This document shows positions 60,961 to 64,000 of a stretch of DNA of 64,000 nucleotides, in pieces (positions within the stretch are counted from its first letter, which is position 1; each line of letters begins with the position of its first letter). The notes beneath the pieces were generated by a model that saw only the letters and a list, made by a program, of their open reading frames with translations, was not told the DNA's origin and did not search any database. Source of the stretch: RGIG2041 sp045578865 (GTDB lineage: Bacteria; Bacillota; Clostridia; UBA1381; UMGS1253). The DNA is taken from the NCBI GenBank assembly GCA_045578865.1, contig JAZNLB010000003.1, positions 1-64,000 of the forward strand, given 5' to 3'. The position numbers were made by a program, and so were the translations under genes.

Positions 60961-61659
60961 ATGGGTAAAGATGTAATTATTGCATGTGACTTTGCAAGCC
61001 GCGAAGAGGTACTTGCATTCTTAGACAAATTTACGGGCAGGAAGCCGTTTGTAAAAATCGGTATGGAACTGTTTTATGCGGCAGGTCCGGAAATTGTGCG
61101 TGAAATTAAGGCACGCGGACATAAAATCTTTTTGGATTTAAAACTTCACGATATTCCGAACACCGTCAAAAAGAGTATGGCTGTGCTTTCCAAATTGGAT
61201 GTCGATATGACCAATCTGCATGCGGCAGGCGCAAGTGCGATGATGAAGGCGGCTTTGGAGGGGTTAACCCGTCCGGACGGCACGCGTCCTCTGCTCATCG
61301 CGGTAACGCAACTTACGAGCACGAGCGAAGAAGCGATGCGCGAGGAACTTTTAATTGAAAAGAGTATGCCTCAAACCGTAATGCACTATGCAAAAAATGC
61401 AGCGGCATCGGGACTGGATGGTGTAGTATGCTCTCCGTTAGAGGCAAAAGTCGTGCATGACAGTTGCGGCGAGAAGTTTTTGACCGTAACACCGGGCATC
61501 CGTTTTGCCGATTCCGAAGTGGGCGACCAAGTGCGCGTAATGACGCCGGCAAAGGCAAAAGAAATCGGCTCAGATTACATCGTAGTCGGCAGACCGGTTA
61601 CCGCAGCGGCAGACCCGGTTGCCGCATACGAGCGTTGCGTAGCGGAATTTGTAGGTTAA
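60961..61659 (+). CDS. pyrF: Orotidine-5'-phosphate decarboxylase
   Basis: 232 residues. The catalytic K-D-x-K-x-x-D cluster is in FLDLKLHDIPNT (about 57-68), with ACDFAS near the start and the phosphate-binding GSDYIVVGRPVT near the end. Converts OMP to UMP. AGGGAG precedes the ATG. Confidence 0.96.
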   Translation: MGKDVIIACDFASREEVLAFLDKFTGRKPFVKIGMELFYAAGPEIVREIKARGHKIFLDLKLHDIPNTVKKSMAVLSKLDVDMTNLHAAGASAMMKAALEGLTRPDGTRPLLIAVTQLTSTSEEAMREELLIEKSMPQTVMHYAKNAAASGLDGVVCSPLEAKVVHDSCGEKFLTVTPGIRFADSEVGDQVRVMTPAKAKEIGSDYIVVGRPVTAAADPVAAYERCVAEFVG

Positions 61660-61687
61660 TGTTGCAAATAGAGGGGAGAAAAGAAAA

Positions 61688-62320
61688 ATGGAAAAGAAAA
61701 TTGCAAAACACTTATTAAGAATAAAGGCTGTATTTTTAAGTCCGAACGACCCGTTTACATGGGCGAGCGGCATCAAAAGTCCGATTTACTGTGACAACCG
61801 CCTGACCTTAACGGATGTAGAGGCGCGCGATGCAGTGGAAAACGGTTTGGCAGAACTGATTAAGGCGCACTATCCGGAGGCAGAAGTGCTGATGGGTACA
61901 TCGACGGCAGGTATTGCACATGCGGCAATCACGGGCCACCTTTTGAAGATGCCGATGGGTTATGTGCGCTCCGGTGCAAAGGACCACGGTAGACAAAACC
62001 AGATTGAAGGCAGACTCGAAAAGGGGCAGAAAGTCGTTGTGGTAGAGGATTTGATTTCCACGGGCGGCAGTTGTATTGAAGTGGTAAATGTACTGCGTGA
62101 AGCCGGTGCGGAGGTACTTGGTATTGTCAGCATCTTTACTTACGGTATGCAAAAGGGACTCGACCGTTTGGCAGCGGCAAATGTAAAGAATGTCAGCCTG
62201 TCGAATTTCGATGCAGTTGTTGAAGCGGCGGCAGAGGAAGGCTATATCAAGGCGGAGGACAAGGCAAGACTGATTGCGTTTAGAAACAATCCGTCCGACG
62301 AAAGTTGGATTTCCAAATAA
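61688..62320 (+). CDS. pyrE: Orotate phosphoribosyltransferase
   Basis: 210 residues with the PRPP loop VVVVEDLISTGGS near 117-129 and the mobile loop RSGAKDHGRQNQIEG near 95-109. Makes OMP from orotate and PRPP. GAGGGGAG precedes the start. Confidence 0.96.
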   Translation: MEKKIAKHLLRIKAVFLSPNDPFTWASGIKSPIYCDNRLTLTDVEARDAVENGLAELIKAHYPEAEVLMGTSTAGIAHAAITGHLLKMPMGYVRSGAKDHGRQNQIEGRLEKGQKVVVVEDLISTGGSCIEVVNVLREAGAEVLGIVSIFTYGMQKGLDRLAAANVKNVSLSNFDAVVEAAAEEGYIKAEDKARLIAFRNNPSDESWISK

Positions 62321-62345
62321 AATATTCGAAAAGGAATGATTGACT

Positions 62346-63263
62346 ATGGAGCATTTGATAGATATCGCTGAGCTTTCTACGAAGGAAGTAAGCGAACTGA
62401 TTGCGAAAGCTGAAGATATTAAAGCCAATCCGCAAAAGTATGCGGAGGTGTGTCGAGGCAAGATTTTAGCAACACTGTTTTTTGAGCCGTCAACGAGAAC
62501 GCGCCTGAGTTTTGAATCTGCAATGTTCGGTCTTGGCGGCAATGTACTCGGTTTTTCCGAGGCGCAAAGCTCATCTGCTTCTAAAGGAGAAAGTGTGGCA
62601 GATACGGCAAAGACGGTTTCCTGCTATGCAGATATTATTGCGATGCGTCATCCGAAGGAAGGTGCACCGCTTGTAGCTTCCATGGCAGCAAGCGTACCGG
62701 TAATTAACGCAGGTGACGGCGGTCATAACCATCCGACACAGACGCTTACGGACCTTTTAACTATCCATAGCGAAAAGGGTAGACTTGATAACTTAACCAT
62801 CGGTTTTTGCGGCGACCTTAAGTTTGGCAGAACGGTACATTCGTTAATTACAGCACTTTCGCGCTATAAAAACATCCGCGTGGTTTTGGTTTCTCCGGAG
62901 GAACTGAAATTGCCCAGTTACATTAAAAAGGACATTTTGCAGAAAAACAACATCGAATATGTGCAGACAACGGATTTAGAGTCCGTGATGCCCGAACTGG
63001 ATGTTTTGTATATGACACGCGTACAGCGCGAGCGTTTCTTTAACGAAGAAGATTATCTGCGTTTAAAGGACAGTTATATTCTTACAACGGAAAAACTGGC
63101 GAATGCGAAGAGCGATATGTCGATTTTGCATCCGCTGCCGCGCGTAAACGAAATCAGCGTAGCCATTGACCAAGATCCGCGTGCTTGCTATTTTAAGCAG
63201 GTAAAGAACGGAAAATATGTCCGCATGGCGCTGATTATGAAACTTTTGGGAGTGGAGGCGTAA
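62346..63263 (+). CDS. pyrB: Aspartate carbamoyltransferase, catalytic chain
   Basis: 305 residues. The carbamoyl phosphate site STRTR is at 49-53 in FFEPSTRTRLSFE, the 80s loop SSASKGES near 75, HPKEGAP near 106, and GDGGHNHPTQ with the catalytic His near 130. The ATG at 62346 follows AAGGAATG. A regulatory chain gene follows 4 nt later, as in enteric bacteria, so an allosteric dodecamer is expected. Confidence 0.96.
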   Translation: MEHLIDIAELSTKEVSELIAKAEDIKANPQKYAEVCRGKILATLFFEPSTRTRLSFESAMFGLGGNVLGFSEAQSSSASKGESVADTAKTVSCYADIIAMRHPKEGAPLVASMAASVPVINAGDGGHNHPTQTLTDLLTIHSEKGRLDNLTIGFCGDLKFGRTVHSLITALSRYKNIRVVLVSPEELKLPSYIKKDILQKNNIEYVQTTDLESVMPELDVLYMTRVQRERFFNEEDYLRLKDSYILTTEKLANAKSDMSILHPLPRVNEISVAIDQDPRACYFKQVKNGKYVRMALIMKLLGVEA

Positions 63264-63267
63264 GGCT

Positions 63268-63693
63268 ATGAATATAGATTCGATTAAAAACGGCATTGTA
63301 ATTGACCATATTACGGCAGGTAAGGGGATGCGTATTTACCACTTACTCGGACTGGACAATCTGGATTGCTCGGTGGCCATCATCAAAAATGTGCAGAGCC
63401 GTAAAATGGGCAAAAAGGATATCATTAAAATTGATGCAGATATTCAAATCAACATGGATATTTTAGGCTATGTAGACCCGGGTGTAACGGTGGATATTAT
63501 CCGTGACAGTCAACTCGTGGAGAAGCGCTCGATTGCACTTCCGGAGCAACTTACCAATGTGCTTAAGTGCAAAAATCCGCGTTGCATTACCACGACGGAG
63601 CAGGAGCTAGACCACATTTTCCGTTTAACGGATAAGGACAACCGCATTTACAGATGTATTTACTGTGAAGCCAAGGCGTCTGACCACAACTGA
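63268..63693 (+). CDS. pyrI: Aspartate carbamoyltransferase, regulatory chain
   Basis: 141 residues: an N-terminal nucleotide-binding domain (IDHITAGKGMRIYHLL near 12) and a C-terminal zinc domain with Cx5C (CKNPRC) and Cx2C (CIYC). Binds CTP/ATP and zinc to tune PyrB. GGAGGCG precedes the ATG. Its presence in a Gram-positive is limited to some Clostridia and relatives. Confidence 0.95.
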   Translation: MNIDSIKNGIVIDHITAGKGMRIYHLLGLDNLDCSVAIIKNVQSRKMGKKDIIKIDADIQINMDILGYVDPGVTVDIIRDSQLVEKRSIALPEQLTNVLKCKNPRCITTTEQELDHIFRLTDKDNRIYRCIYCEAKASDHN

Positions 63694-63708
63694 TATGGAG
63701 AAAGAAAC

Positions 63709-64000
63709 ATGGAAAAGAAAAACAAGGCGCTGCTCGGTGTTGTTTTAACACTTGTCAGCGGAATATTTTGGGGCTTTTCCGGCACATGCGGTCAGTATTT
63801 AATGCAAAACTGTCAAATGGACACCACTTTTCTGGTGTCCGTTCGCCTTTTGGTCTCAGGCGTGATGCTGAGTATCTATGGTTTTATAAAAGACAGAAAG
63901 GAAATGTGCTCTGTCTGGAAAAGCAAAAAATCGATTGTGCAGCTCATTGTATTTGCCATATTCGGTCTGGCATTCTGCCAGTACACTTATTTAGAAGCCA
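63709..64000 (+). CDS. EamA/DMT family transporter, partial
   Basis: First 97 residues only; the gene runs off the right edge. Three hydrophobic helices are visible, the first with LTLVSGIFWGFSGTCGQYL typical of EamA repeats. ATGGAGA precedes the ATG, 15 nt after pyrI, so it may be read through from the pyr operon. Substrate unknown. Confidence 0.8.
   Translation, partial: MEKKNKALLGVVLTLVSGIFWGFSGTCGQYLMQNCQMDTTFLVSVRLLVSGVMLSIYGFIKDRKEMCSVWKSKKSIVQLIVFAIFGLAFCQYTYLEA

Noticed and set aside
1..64000. CRISPR array
   Set aside because: No regularly spaced identical repeats were found; the repeats at 49.5 and 53.5 kb are irregular hairpins without spacers.

Overview
The window is a chromosomal segment of a low-to-mid GC, anaerobic, spore-forming member of the Firmicutes (class Clostridia, probably near Oscillospiraceae or Christensenellales; family-level placement is inference). 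The pointers are an Rnf ferredoxin:NAD+ oxidoreductase operon (rnfCDGEAB), an oxygen-independent class III ribonucleotide reductase with its activase, sporulation genes (spoIVB, a SpoVB/MurJ-type flippase, a CotJC-like manganese catalase), split transketolase genes, Mini-RNase III, RNase M5, an NAD-type PyrD/PyrK pair, strong GGAGG ribosome binding sites, many ATGA overlaps, and textbook sigma-A promoters with 17-bp spacers.

Layout. 1-950: a structured intergenic stretch and a manganese catalase (-). 1.1-6.2 kb: an AT-rich island with galT-galM-galK, bracketed by two diverged copies of one promoter/leader; the second copy still sits between a small XRE regulator and a GGDEF gene. 6.3-7.9 kb: an SdpR/SdpI-type autoregulated pair and a small helical-bundle protein. 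7.9-13.4 kb: a LOG-family hydrolase followed by a tightly coupled pair of unrecognised genes. The first encodes 1244 residues that read as a degenerate SIR2-like domain, a P-loop NTPase (STAND-like) core, helical repeats and a terminal OB-like domain. This is the best candidate in the window for an undescribed system, probably conflict or defence related. 13.6-18.1 kb: cysE-cysS-mrnC and transketolase. 18.1-22.3 kb: a polysaccharide deacetylase, thioredoxin reductase and a flippase. 22.4-27.4 kb: Rnf. 27.4-31.7 kb: a divergent Mur ligase, ddl, an alkyltransferase-like protein and spoIVB. 31.8-43.2 kb: an FMN riboswitch with ribU, then plsX, acpP, rnc, a radical SAM gene, smc, ftsY and a UPF0182 protein. 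43.3-49.5 kb: a YitT protein, nrdG and nrdD (the latter fused to a glutaredoxin-like domain) under NrdR-type control, a cysteine hydrolase and an acyltransferase. 49.5-54.4 kb: an accessory patch with a hairpin cassette flanked by direct repeats, tRNA-Tyr and tRNA-Thr, azlCD, two unknown genes (one frameshifted), a hairpin array, a broken cysteine-rich ORF and an XRE regulator beside a perfect palindrome. 54.4-57.6 kb: RNase M5 and a WalKR-like two-component system. 57.9-63.7 kb: a pyrimidine operon pyrC-K-D-F-E-B-I behind an apparent attenuator, followed by a partial EamA transporter.

How it fits together. The housekeeping operons give thiol and cysteine metabolism, fatty acid/phospholipid start-up, protein targeting, energy conservation and nucleotide supply. 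The accessory material lies at 1-13 kb and 49-54 kb, where regulators, repeats, remnants and the unknown modules concentrate. Functional names rest on motifs read by eye; no database search was run.
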